A DNA stretch of 6,340 nt from an uncultured Clostridium sp. (GCA_900547915.1 URIN01000096.1:1-6340), one strand, 5' to 3'; counted from the stretch's first letter, positions 1-6,306 are shown. Notes: generated by a model not told the origin, from the letters alone. Numbers and translations are program-made.

Positions 1-522
1 TTGAGATACATCGGAATTGTATTCTTCAAATAATTCTCCTTCATCTCCTTCAAGGAGTCTGCCTTTCGCATCAACACCAAAATTAATGCTTTCCTCATAG
101 GCTGTTTCACCATATTCCTTTTGTATGAATTTAATCAATGCAGACGAATCCGATTCCTTTACTTCAATGATTTTAATGTATTTGCAAGCAGCGTAGTGAC
201 TTACTTTCCTTACTACCGGATAACCCTGAGAAAGTTCTTCGGCGATTTCAGACACTTCGCTTTGTTCAAACAAAAGGCCGAGTTCTGACAAACAGTTTTC
301 ATTAGGTCGTATAACAGCAACAAGGGCATTTTTATTGTTATTCATTTTTTGCATATTTCTGTCATAAAGAGTTTGTTTCTGAGTATTTACTGTTAATGTG
401 TAACTATTATATCCTGAAGAAACGGTATAGTTGCCGCTTAAAGCTACGTATCCTGTTCTGCCGACTGCCGCAACAAAAAGGAACATCAAGCACACAGCTA
501 AACTCAAAATTCTTTTACTCAT
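1..522 (-). CDS. Penicillin-binding protein, N-terminal part (cut by left window edge)
   Basis: This open frame of 174 codons starts at ATG 522-520 and has no stop before position 1, so the C-terminal part is missing. Residues 1-4 are basic (MSKR) and residues 5-20 form one hydrophobic segment, as expected of a single-pass membrane anchor with the rest outside the cell. Residues 51-56 (TLYDRN) match the 'IYDRNG' motif near the N-terminus of class B penicillin-binding proteins. The stretches VAVIRPNE (68-75) and VDAKGRLLEGD (150-160) resemble the pedestal region of clostridial PBPs of the PbpA/SpoVD/FtsI type. The transpeptidase domain with its SxxK serine would lie beyond the edge, so catalytic competence cannot be judged. 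The inferred role is D,D-transpeptidation of peptidoglycan. The gene follows the U32 gene after 41 nt, and its ATG directly abuts the U-tract of a hairpin. An in-frame GTG at 549-547 is a less likely alternative start, because it lies inside the hairpin and has no Shine-Dalgarno sequence. Confidence 0.82.
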   Translation of the reverse strand, partial: MSKRILSLAVCLMFLFVAAVGRTGYVALSGNYTVSSGYNSYTLTVNTQKQTLYDRNMQKMNNNKNALVAVIRPNENCLSELGLLFEQSEVSEIAEELSQGYPVVRKVSHYAACKYIKIIEVKESDSSALIKFIQKEYGETAYEESINFGVDAKGRLLEGDEGELFEEYNSDVSQ

Positions 523-558
523 AAAAAGCGCCCCCGTGATATTATTCACGGGGGCGCT
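523..558 (-). terminator. Terminator-like hairpin abutting the PBP start codon
   Basis: Positions 558-546 and 539-527 pair perfectly over 13 bp, very GC-rich in the middle (CGCCCCCGTG against CACGGGGGCG), with a 6-nt loop at 545-540. On the minus strand the stem ends in five T residues (527-523, the first one inside the stem), which is the form of a Rho-independent terminator. On the plus strand no T-run follows, so it would act only in the direction of the genes. The U-tract is short and is followed at once by the ATG of the PBP gene. The hairpin may therefore be an attenuator or translational control element rather than a full operon end. Its left boundary is about 8 nt from the U32 stop codon (566-564). 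Confidence 0.8.
531..535 (-). promoter_or_regulatory. Putative PBP ribosome binding site inside hairpin 3' arm
   Basis: The only purine-rich stretch at a workable distance from the PBP ATG (522-520) is the GGGGG run at 535-531, separated from it by 8 nt. It can pair with the CCUCC anti-Shine-Dalgarno sequence with one G-U pair. All five G residues are base-paired with the C run at 554-550 in the hairpin, so the site would be hidden when the hairpin forms. That it serves as the binding site is inferred from position only. Confidence 0.45.
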
Positions 559-563
559 GAAAT

Positions 564-1787
564 TTAATCAACTTTTCTTCTGAATATAGCGTCTGACGAA
601 ACAGGCTTATCTGAGTCGAACGAATAAACAGCAGTTGCTTTATTAGCGACAGAAGTTTTTTCTCCGTCTGTTTCACAATATAAATTCGAAACTTTAATAG
701 TATAAGGCTTTTTGAAAGGTTCAAGAACTTCAAGTTCTTCGTTCTCAAAAAATCTATTTCGCTGGCAGACGGTTATTCTGTATCCGTCAATACTTTTAAA
801 GAGCGCGCAAACTTCCCAAGAGCGCACATATCCGCCATAATCAGTAACTTGACCTTTTATAATAGGACCGAAATAAAAGCCGGTAGTATATTCCCTGTGG
901 CTCATCCTGTTCATTTCATCAAGTATCCATTCAGAAGGACTGAAATCCGGTGACGAGTTATTTATATACTCATCTATCGCTGCACGGTAAGCGTGGGTAA
1001 CTGCAGCGGTGTAATATTCGCTTTTAGCCCTGCCCTCAATCTTAAAAGAGTTTATACCTGCCGCAACAAGCTCGGGTATATGCTCAATCATACAAAGATC
1101 ACGTGAATTAAAGATATAAGTTCCGTCTTTTTCCTGATTTAAAGGGAAATATTCGCCCGGGCGCTTTTCCTCAACAAGGCTGTATTTCCACCTGCACGGC
1201 TGAGCGCAGTCTCCCCTGTTGGCGTCACGGCCAGTGAGATAATCGGAAAGAATACATCTTCCGCTGAAACTCATACACATAGCGCCGTGAACAAAAGCTT
1301 CAATTTCAAGTTCAGGAGGGCATTTATCTCGAATCGTTTTTATCTCATCAAGAGAAAGCTCTCTGGCTGTTACTACACGGGAAGCGCCCATTTCATAATA
1401 GGCATTTGCAGCTGCGTAGTTCACTATACCAGCCTGCGTTGAAACATGTATTTCAACATCGGGAGCATATTTTTTTGCAAGCTGCAAAACTCCCATATCA
1501 GCAATGATGAAAGCATCAACACCTACATCCTGAGCATACTTCAAAAACTCCGGCAACTCCGGAATTTCATTATTCCTAGGCAAAGTATTACAGGTGAGAT
1601 AAAGCTTTTTGCCGTTTGCATGAACGAATTCAACTGCATCTTTTAGCTGTATTTCATTAAAATTTGAAGGATTTGAACGCATGCCAAATTTGCTGCCGCC
1701 TACATAAACTGCATCAGCACCAAACTTTACAGCAAGTTTAAGGCGTTCAAAGTCACCAGCGGGCGAAAGTAATTCAAGTTTCTGCAT
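564..1787 (-). CDS. U32 family protein (Fe-S RNA hydroxylase type, TrhP/RlhA-like)
   Basis: This 407-residue protein begins MQKLELLSPAGDFERLK, the usual start of the family. The family signature ExFxxG[SA]xCxxxxGxCxxS is present at residues 164-181 (EAFVHGAMCMSFSGRCILS). Four cysteines, Cys171, Cys178, Cys194 and Cys198 (the last two in RGDCAQPCRW), match the set thought to hold an iron-sulfur cluster. FKIEGR (248-253) is also typical. Members were named 'collagenase-like peptidase U32'. The characterised E. coli members TrhP and RlhA and the Bacillus YrrN/YrrO proteins instead support prephenate-dependent hydroxylation of tRNA or rRNA. This one is most like the tRNA (ho5U34) type by length and context, but the RNA target is inferred. 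In B. subtilis such genes also sit near an mltG homologue (yrrL) and a PBP gene. The frame could begin at GTG 1799-1797, directly after the mltG stop, giving 411 residues. I chose ATG 1787 because it gives the canonical N-terminus and has GGGTGA in front. Confidence 0.9.
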   Translation of the reverse strand: MQKLELLSPAGDFERLKLAVKFGADAVYVGGSKFGMRSNPSNFNEIQLKDAVEFVHANGKKLYLTCNTLPRNNEIPELPEFLKYAQDVGVDAFIIADMGVLQLAKKYAPDVEIHVSTQAGIVNYAAANAYYEMGASRVVTARELSLDEIKTIRDKCPPELEIEAFVHGAMCMSFSGRCILSDYLTGRDANRGDCAQPCRWKYSLVEEKRPGEYFPLNQEKDGTYIFNSRDLCMIEHIPELVAAGINSFKIEGRAKSEYYTAAVTHAYRAAIDEYINNSSPDFSPSEWILDEMNRMSHREYTTGFYFGPIIKGQVTDYGGYVRSWEVCALFKSIDGYRITVCQRNRFFENEELEVLEPFKKPYTIKVSNLYCETDGEKTSVANKATAVYSFDSDKPVSSDAIFRRKVD

Positions 1788-1791
1788 ATAG

Positions 1792-1797
1792 TCACCC
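1792..1797 (-). promoter_or_regulatory. Ribosome binding site deciding the U32 start
   Basis: GGGTGA at 1797-1792 lies 4 nt before ATG 1787-1785. The earlier in-frame GTG (1799-1797) is preceded only by the A/T-rich end of mltG with no purine-rich site, so the ATG is the better start. The spacer is short, so this is moderate support only. Confidence 0.5.
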
Positions 1798-1799
1798 AC

Positions 1800-3065
1800 T
1801 TAATAACTAAGATACGGAGCATATTTCTGAATGAGTGTTCTGAATTCAGAATAAGTTTCCGCAGTATAAAGATTGCCGTCCATATCATGGAAGAAGAAAT
1901 AAGCATCAGAATCAGCAGGGTTGAGTACAGCTTCTATAGCTGCAAGACCAGGGTTACATATAGGACCTTCAGGTAATCCCACAACAGTAGAATCAGAATT
2001 CGTATTATAATACTGAAGATAATAATCTGCCGTATGAGCTGAAGTTGAAGAAAGAGCGGGAGCAACCTCGTTATTAATATAATCTGTTGTTGACTGGCAG
2101 CCGAGAGACGGGAAATTAGTTGTATCGGCAAGTCTATTCTCTATAACAGCAGCAATTGTGCTCATCTGATCTTCTGAACCAGCCTCAGCCTGTACGATAG
2201 AAGCTATTGTTATAACTTCATCCATAGAATATCCAAGCTCCTGTGCTTTAGCCCTATGCTCTTCAGTGATAACATCTTCAAAATGTTTAAGGAAAGTTTC
2301 AATAACACTTGAAGCACTCTGTCCTATATAGAAATCATAGGTATCAGGGAAAAGATATCCTTCTAATCTGTACGGAACAGTCTCTTTAGATTTAAGATCT
2401 GAAACAAGGGAATATGAAAAATCTGTTGATTCAATAACGGACAACAGAGAAGCTCTGTCACAAACTTCATTTTCAACAAGAAGATCTACAACATCAGGAA
2501 CAGTATAGCCTTCAGGGAAAGTAAGTCTAACGGTTTCGCTAGTATCAGCTTCGCCCATCATATTTATGAGCATTCCCTCAAGTCCCATCTGACCGTTAAG
2601 GTAATATACGCCAGCTTTAAACGGACCAGTAACATCATAGTCACCCACAACCACAGAAGCAAACTTAATATAAAACTTACAAAAGTTTTTACATGTAATG
2701 AGGTCATAATCGGCAAGGAGATCGATTGCCTCTGAAGGTGTTTCAATATCCTGAGTATAATTTACAGTTACGGAAGATTTTGATTTAGTCATTCCGAAAA
2801 CATCATTGATACAGAATATAGCATAAACGGATATTAACATAGAAACAACTATAACTATAATGAAGAACCAATAAGTAGAAGCAACACTGGCTTTTTTGTC
2901 ACTCTTTTTTCTAGACTTTTTAGCAGAAGCAGTACCAGTTGCTTTTTTGTTGGTTTTTATGCCGGAATAATCCTGATTTGTAAAATATACATCTTTTTCT
3001 TCGCCACGAGTATCAGTTTCGGAAAGATTAATTCCGGTTTCGTCAAGTTTAAAATCGTCCGCCAT
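1800..3065 (-). CDS. mltG: Endolytic murein transglycosylase MltG (YceG-like)
   Basis: This 421-residue protein has a charged, Lys-rich cytoplasmic stretch (1-63, with KKSRKKSDKK at 49-58), one membrane segment (about 64-87) and an extracellular YceG domain. Hallmarks are LEGYLFPDTYDF (234-245), the catalytic helix IASIVQAEAG (287-296), the ENRL segment at 309-312 and GLPEGPICNPG (363-373), all in family order. MltG cuts nascent glycan strands at the outer face of the membrane and is thought to set strand length or release them. Glu294 is the presumed catalytic acid. The first Glu of the usual IxEKE motif is Gln292 here. The cytoplasmic extension is longer than in E. coli MltG, as is common in Gram-positive versions. 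A strong Shine-Dalgarno (GGGAGG, 3077-3072) sits 6 nt before the ATG, in the 12-nt gap after the cyclo-ligase stop. The stop (1802-1800) directly meets the U32 gene region. In E. coli mltG (yceG) lies next to tmk; here both are in the same gene string. Confidence 0.95.
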   Translation of the reverse strand: MADDFKLDETGINLSETDTRGEEKDVYFTNQDYSGIKTNKKATGTASAKKSRKKSDKKASVASTYWFFIIVIVVSMLISVYAIFCINDVFGMTKSKSSVTVNYTQDIETPSEAIDLLADYDLITCKNFCKFYIKFASVVVGDYDVTGPFKAGVYYLNGQMGLEGMLINMMGEADTSETVRLTFPEGYTVPDVVDLLVENEVCDRASLLSVIESTDFSYSLVSDLKSKETVPYRLEGYLFPDTYDFYIGQSASSVIETFLKHFEDVITEEHRAKAQELGYSMDEVITIASIVQAEAGSEDQMSTIAAVIENRLADTTNFPSLGCQSTTDYINNEVAPALSSTSAHTADYYLQYYNTNSDSTVVGLPEGPICNPGLAAIEAVLNPADSDAYFFFHDMDGNLYTAETYSEFRTLIQKYAPYLSY

Positions 3066-3077
3066 AAAAAGCCTCCC

Positions 3078-3635
3078 TTACACCTTTATAAATTCTGTTT
3101 CTGTAAATATGTAATTAACCGGCAAATCATATTTATCAGCCGGTAAAAACTCACTTATTAAATCATTATAACACAATCCTGCGCTTTTAAATGTAAATTT
3201 TTCTAAAAATCTGTCATAATAGCCTTTTCCATAACCAAGCCTGTGACCGCTTCTGTCAAAAGATAGACCAGGAACTACGCAAAGTGCATTATTAAAATAA
3301 AGCGCAGGTTCACACTTATTAGTGTCAGGCTCTGAAATCCCGAAAGTGCCTTTAACAAGATTTTCAATATCTGTTACTCGGTAAAATATCATACTGCCGT
3401 TTTTATCAGTACATTTGGGCAAAAACAGCTTTTTGCCATCGCTCAATGTAGTTATGATTATTTTAGAAGTATCTATTTCGCTGCCAAAGCTGCTGTAACA
3501 AAGTATCTCATCAGCACTATTATAAATGTCGCTATTGAGTAAATAGTTGCATATTGCACAGTCTTTTTCAGTTTTTTTTGAAATTTGCTTGCGCTTAGCA
3601 GAAAAGGAAGCACGTAATTCTTTTTTTATCTGCAC
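3078..3635 (-). CDS. 5-formyltetrahydrofolate cyclo-ligase
   Basis: This 185-residue protein has the usual length and layout of the family. It has a basic N-terminus with the phosphate-contacting type of residues (KKELR at 4-8, then KRKQIS), SEIDTSKII (52-60), and the signature VPGLSFDRSGHRLGYGKGYY from 121 followed by DRFL. The RLGYGKGYYDR block (132-142) is the ATP-binding glycine/tyrosine motif. The enzyme converts 5-formyl-THF to 5,10-methenyl-THF with ATP in the cytosol, recovering folate for one-carbon metabolism including dTMP synthesis. The start is GTG (3635-3633), overlapping the end of the DJ-1 gene by 10 nt (GTGCAGATAA). A weak site (AGGA) lies 10 nt upstream inside that gene, so translation is probably coupled. 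No ATG occurs near the conserved N-terminus, which supports the GTG. The family is also known as YgfA/FAU1/MTHFS. Confidence 0.94.
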   Translation of the reverse strand: MQIKKELRASFSAKRKQISKKTEKDCAICNYLLNSDIYNSADEILCYSSFGSEIDTSKIIITTLSDGKKLFLPKCTDKNGSMIFYRVTDIENLVKGTFGISEPDTNKCEPALYFNNALCVVPGLSFDRSGHRLGYGKGYYDRFLEKFTFKSAGLCYNDLISEFLPADKYDLPVNYIFTETEFIKV

Positions 3636-4165
3636 TGAATTGTTTTCCTAACCTTATCTGATGCTTCTCGTCCGTTTATTGCAGCAACTATTTCAAGTCC
3701 GAAATCAACTGAAACACCTGCGCCTCTTGCGGTGATGAATTTGCCGTCTCTTACAACATAATCATCAGAAATCACAGCTCCCTCAAGATACTGCTCAAAA
3801 CCCGGATATGAAATAGCGTTTTTTCCTTTAAGCAAACCAAGTTTGCCAACAAGAGAAGGTCCTGCACAAATAGCGCATACGAATTTCCCAGCGTCAGCAG
3901 CTTTAAGAACACAATTTTTTACAAAATCACTGTTTTCAAGATTTGTAACTCCCGGAAGTCCGCCGGGAATAACTACTGCCTGTGCCAAATCGATATTAAC
4001 ATCATCAGGCTTCACATCAGCAGTAACTTTAACACCGCATGAAGCCTCAACAATTTCACCTGTTACACCTACAGTCTTAACCTCAATACCGGCTCTTCTA
4101 AGCATGTCAACAGGTGAAAGAGCCTCAATAATTTCAAAGCCATCAGCTAGAAAAACATATACCAT
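3626..4165 (-). CDS. DJ-1/PfpI family protein (YajL/DJ-1 subgroup)
   Basis: This 179-residue protein covers the whole DJ-1 domain. DGFEIIEALSPVD (8-20) aligns with the DJ-1 segment that carries the Glu next to the reactive cysteine (Glu14 here, Glu18 in human DJ-1). IPGGLPG (66-72) and CAICAGP (97-103) follow, with Cys100 as the nucleophile-elbow cysteine. ARGAGVSVDFGLEIV (146-160) matches the C-terminal TSRGPGTSFEFALAIV segment of DJ-1. The His that follows the elbow in human DJ-1 is Tyr120 here (SYPGFE). Proteins of this subgroup have been linked to oxidative stress and to glyoxalase or deglycase activity, which remains disputed; no specific substrate can be named. AAAGGAG lies 8 nt before the ATG and overlaps the last codons and stop of the GNAT gene (5-nt gap), while the 3' end overlaps the cyclo-ligase start. 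Confidence 0.92.
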   Translation of the reverse strand: MVYVFLADGFEIIEALSPVDMLRRAGIEVKTVGVTGEIVEASCGVKVTADVKPDDVNIDLAQAVVIPGGLPGVTNLENSDFVKNCVLKAADAGKFVCAICAGPSLVGKLGLLKGKNAISYPGFEQYLEGAVISDDYVVRDGKFITARGAGVSVDFGLEIVAAINGREASDKVRKTIQCR

Positions 4166-4170
4166 ATAAA

Positions 4171-4692
4171 TTACTCCTTTGATTTAAATCCTGTTCCGCC
4201 TTCGGGAAAATATTTTTCGGAAAAGAACATTCCGCGCGGATATTTGTATACACTGCCCTCATACAGATACTCACAAATTTCCATGTTTTCATTAAAGGCG
4301 ATACAGTTATCATATTTTTTATCTGAATAAAGTTTAGTTTCAAATCCCAAACCATTATAAAAATCGAAAAGCGAATCTTCAGCAGGAATAAGCCACAGAA
4401 AATTATATCCCGATGTTTTAGCTGTTTCAATCAAGCGTGAAGCATATCCGCGACCCCTGAACTCTTTATACGTGGAAACCGCATAAATATATCCGCCGGA
4501 CTCATTACAATACGAGCAATCGACAATAAATAACATTGAAACAAGTTTATCATCAACAAAATAACCTAGACATTTCTTATGTCTGCAATTATTAAGAAAA
4601 AAATCTATTTCTTCTTTGGAATCTCCGAAAACACTTGACCAAAGAGCGCCAGTCTGTTCATTATCATTTGTAAACGCTATCCTATCAGCCAT
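4171..4692 (-). CDS. GNAT family N-acetyltransferase
   Basis: This 173-residue protein contains the GNAT core. Strands LGYFVDDKLVSMLFIVD (42-58) and YIYAVSTYKEFRGRGYAS (68-85) include the acetyl-CoA pyrophosphate-binding motif A as RGRGYA (79-84), followed by helix SRLIETAK. LWLIPAEDSLFDFYNGLGF (99-117) is motif B, ending in the common FYxxLGF. The C-terminal ~50 residues (KYDNC to the end) extend beyond the minimal fold and include several aromatic residues. The acceptor substrate cannot be told from the sequence. The ATG overlaps the end of the DUF2156 gene by 8 nt (ATGGCTGA), with GGCGG about 6 nt upstream as a weak ribosome site. Because DUF2156 proteins also use a GNAT-like fold, the two may act on related acyltransfer steps, but this is only inferred from adjacency. 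Confidence 0.85.
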   Translation of the reverse strand: MADRIAFTNDNEQTGALWSSVFGDSKEEIDFFLNNCRHKKCLGYFVDDKLVSMLFIVDCSYCNESGGYIYAVSTYKEFRGRGYASRLIETAKTSGYNFLWLIPAEDSLFDFYNGLGFETKLYSDKKYDNCIAFNENMEICEYLYEGSVYKYPRGMFFSEKYFPEGGTGFKSKE

Positions 4693-5584
4693 TATATACC
4701 GCCGTTTCTTTTTTTAGCCACAACTCCGGCTTGTACGACTGTTTTGCTTTGCGCAGACCCGGTATTCCCAGATCCTCTTCCCTATTTACATATATATAAC
4801 CATCGTTTTCCAAACGTTTAGCGAATTCGCGGTTAATAATTGCATATGCGCCCTGTATATCAGCAGGTGCTTTTTCAAAGTGTGTAACAAAACAATGGTC
4901 ATTAAGTTTTTCACCGAAAGTATAAGCAATAGGCTTATTGTTTACTCTGATAAGCCCGCCCTTAAAACCGATATCAGAATAATTCTCAAAGCCTGATAAA
5001 ACCGCTTCAAATTCAAGAGAATAATCCGTATCATTTTCATTATTTTCTCTTGCTTCAATCCAGTTAGTATGCAGATCAATACACTCAGAAATATTTTGAG
5101 GAGTTACATCTTCGTAAACCCAGTCAGGATAATTCTTAATAAAGTTTGAAATATGGTTTCTCTTTGAATGATATTTTTTACCCGTAAGTGATGCAAGATC
5201 TGCAACTTTATAAATATAGTCATTGTTGCCGTCATCATATTCAAAAGAAAATTTGCCGGGGAAATCAGATTCTATCTCTGCTTTATAACTTTCGGTTATA
5301 CCATAGATTCTTGGTATTATTCCAAAAGAAGCAGCATCACTTATAATCGCTCTAACCGCTTCCCTGAAATCGCCCTCACCTATAGGTAATGAATACATTA
5401 TTTTGTCTTTAGATCCCCAGCGGCATATTACAAAATCATCATAGTGTGCAACGAATGTTTTGTAGGCAGCGCGCCACAAATAAATATTGCCGAAAGTATA
5501 CTCACAATTCATACTGTGTGCATACGAGAAACATTTAGAGACCCATTCTTTATCTTTTAAATCTGGTGTTTTAAAATTCAGCAT
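4685..5584 (-). CDS. DUF2156 / phosphatidylglycerol lysyltransferase C-terminal-like protein
   Basis: This soluble 299-residue protein has no membrane segment. Motifs of the DUF2156 family are clear: GKKYHSKRNHISNF (135-148), ADIQGAYAIINREF (241-254) and the signature YVNREEDLGIPGLRKAK (265-281) followed by SYKPE. The fold is a tandem GNAT-like one, shared with the cytosolic domain of MprF (lysyl-phosphatidylglycerol synthase) and related to FemABX-type aminoacyl-tRNA-dependent transferases. Unlike MprF, there is no flippase domain, so membrane lipid aminoacylation is not established. The protein may use an aminoacyl-tRNA or another acyl donor. The ATG overlaps the tmk stop by 7 nt (ATGCTGA), with a good AGAGG ribosome site 4 nt upstream. 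It also overlaps the GNAT gene downstream. The family call is firm; the function is open. Confidence 0.88.
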   Translation of the reverse strand: MLNFKTPDLKDKEWVSKCFSYAHSMNCEYTFGNIYLWRAAYKTFVAHYDDFVICRWGSKDKIMYSLPIGEGDFREAVRAIISDAASFGIIPRIYGITESYKAEIESDFPGKFSFEYDDGNNDYIYKVADLASLTGKKYHSKRNHISNFIKNYPDWVYEDVTPQNISECIDLHTNWIEARENNENDTDYSLEFEAVLSGFENYSDIGFKGGLIRVNNKPIAYTFGEKLNDHCFVTHFEKAPADIQGAYAIINREFAKRLENDGYIYVNREEDLGIPGLRKAKQSYKPELWLKKETAVYNG

Positions 5585-6243
5585 AAAACCTCTTTTATAT
5601 ACTCAACAATCTGGCTCTGAATAATATCAACGGGATATGGATTTTCGCCGTCAGAACACTGAATTATTTTCCAGCCCTCTTTATGCGCAGCGTACAAAGC
5701 AGCTTCGCGGCAATTTTTGAGGAACTGAACATTATTTTCATGAACGTCTTTCTCAGACTCGTCACCGCCGTAACGCTCTGTCATAAGCTTCTGCGAAATC
5801 TCCACAGGCATGTCTAAAAAAATTACTAGATCAGGTTTCGGAATACCAAGCTTTGAATACTCAAAATCAGCGCTCCAATCAAGATATGAGTTCCAACCGC
5901 TTTTATCTATTTTTTCCATCTGATAAATTGAATTGGAAGTTGCGTATCTGTCAGCAACAATAAGAGTGCCGTTTTCATAATCTTTTTTCCAGTCAAGGTT
6001 ATATGAAGCATATCTGTCAACAGCATAAAATGCACTTGCTGCAAATGCGTTTACATTATCAGCATCTTTACCAAAGTCACCTGAAAGATACATTTTTACA
6101 AGTGTACTTGACGGACTGTCATAATCAGGAAGTTTGATTTTCCTATAATTGATACCACCGTTTTTAAGATTTTGCTCAAGCAGCTCAGTCTGTGTAGATT
6201 TTCCGCTGCCGTCAAGACCTTCTATAACAATTAATTTTCCCAT
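5578..6243 (-). CDS. tmk: Thymidylate kinase (dTMP kinase)
   Basis: This 221-residue protein starts MGKLIVIEGLDGSGKSTQ, with the P-loop GLDGSGKS at 9-16. DRY (98-100, in VADRYATSNSIYQ) is the conserved dTMP-kinase motif, and PKPDLVIFLDMPVEIS (135-150) is the typical strand after it. The probable lid is RYGGDESEKDVHE (157-169). The enzyme phosphorylates dTMP to dTDP with ATP in the cytosol, an essential step for DNA synthesis. A second DRY occurs earlier in FAASAFYAVDRYAS (67-80), where other Tmks have the FAADR-type helix; the protein looks like a divergent clostridial Tmk, and a broader (deoxy)nucleoside monophosphate kinase role is possible. Stop codons precede the ATG in frame (TAA 12 nt upstream), which fixes the start. 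No good ribosome site is within range (AAGG is 16 nt away), so translation probably depends on the overlapping upstream gene. Confidence 0.92.
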   Translation of the reverse strand: MGKLIVIEGLDGSGKSTQTELLEQNLKNGGINYRKIKLPDYDSPSSTLVKMYLSGDFGKDADNVNAFAASAFYAVDRYASYNLDWKKDYENGTLIVADRYATSNSIYQMEKIDKSGWNSYLDWSADFEYSKLGIPKPDLVIFLDMPVEISQKLMTERYGGDESEKDVHENNVQFLKNCREAALYAAHKEGWKIIQCSDGENPYPVDIIQSQIVEYIKEVLC

Positions 6244-6306
6244 TGATTTTTTCTTTTAACCTTCTTCTTATTTCCTTGCTCATCAACAATATAAGTATTA
6301 TCAAGC
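6231..6306 (-). CDS. 3' end of unrecognised gene upstream of tmk (partial)
   Basis: Reading left from 6305, one frame stays open for 24 codons and stops at TAA 6233-6231, 13 nt inside tmk. The peptide is LDNTYIVDEQGNKKKVKRK followed by NQWEN, polar and ending in a Lys/Arg-rich tail. I do not recognise it. A second frame on the same strand is also open through this short stretch, so the reading frame is not certain; I prefer this one because its composition is protein-like and it ends at an operon-style overlap. The rest of the gene is cut off by adapter sequence from 6307. Confidence 0.4.

Noticed and set aside
540..575. Possible PBP promoter (TTGATT ... TAATAT) around the hairpin
   Set aside because: The spacing between the two boxes is about 21 nt, too long for a vegetative promoter, and the -10-like box is the hairpin loop.
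542..748. 68-codon minus-strand open frame overlapping the U32 3' end
   Set aside because: It lies in another frame of a well-supported gene, begins inside it and runs into the hairpin; its composition is Leu/Lys/Ile-rich with no recognisable motif.
1446..1646. 66-codon plus-strand open frame inside U32
   Set aside because: It is antisense to conserved U32 coding sequence, with no ribosome site or motif.
3540..3635. Possible frameshift between DJ-1 and the cyclo-ligase (overlapping frames)
   Set aside because: Both proteins have full family length and complete ends; a GTG start with a 10-nt overlap explains the junction without any frameshift.
3843..4169. 108-codon plus-strand open frame opposite the DJ-1 gene
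   Set aside because: It is antisense to a clear DJ-1 protein with all its motifs; the peptide is Thr/Ser/Pro-rich, as expected of a reverse-frame shadow, and matches no family I know.
4143..4430. 95-codon minus-strand open frame over the GNAT 3' end
   Set aside because: It is out of frame with the GNAT gene, which carries the proper motif A and B, so this is a shadow.
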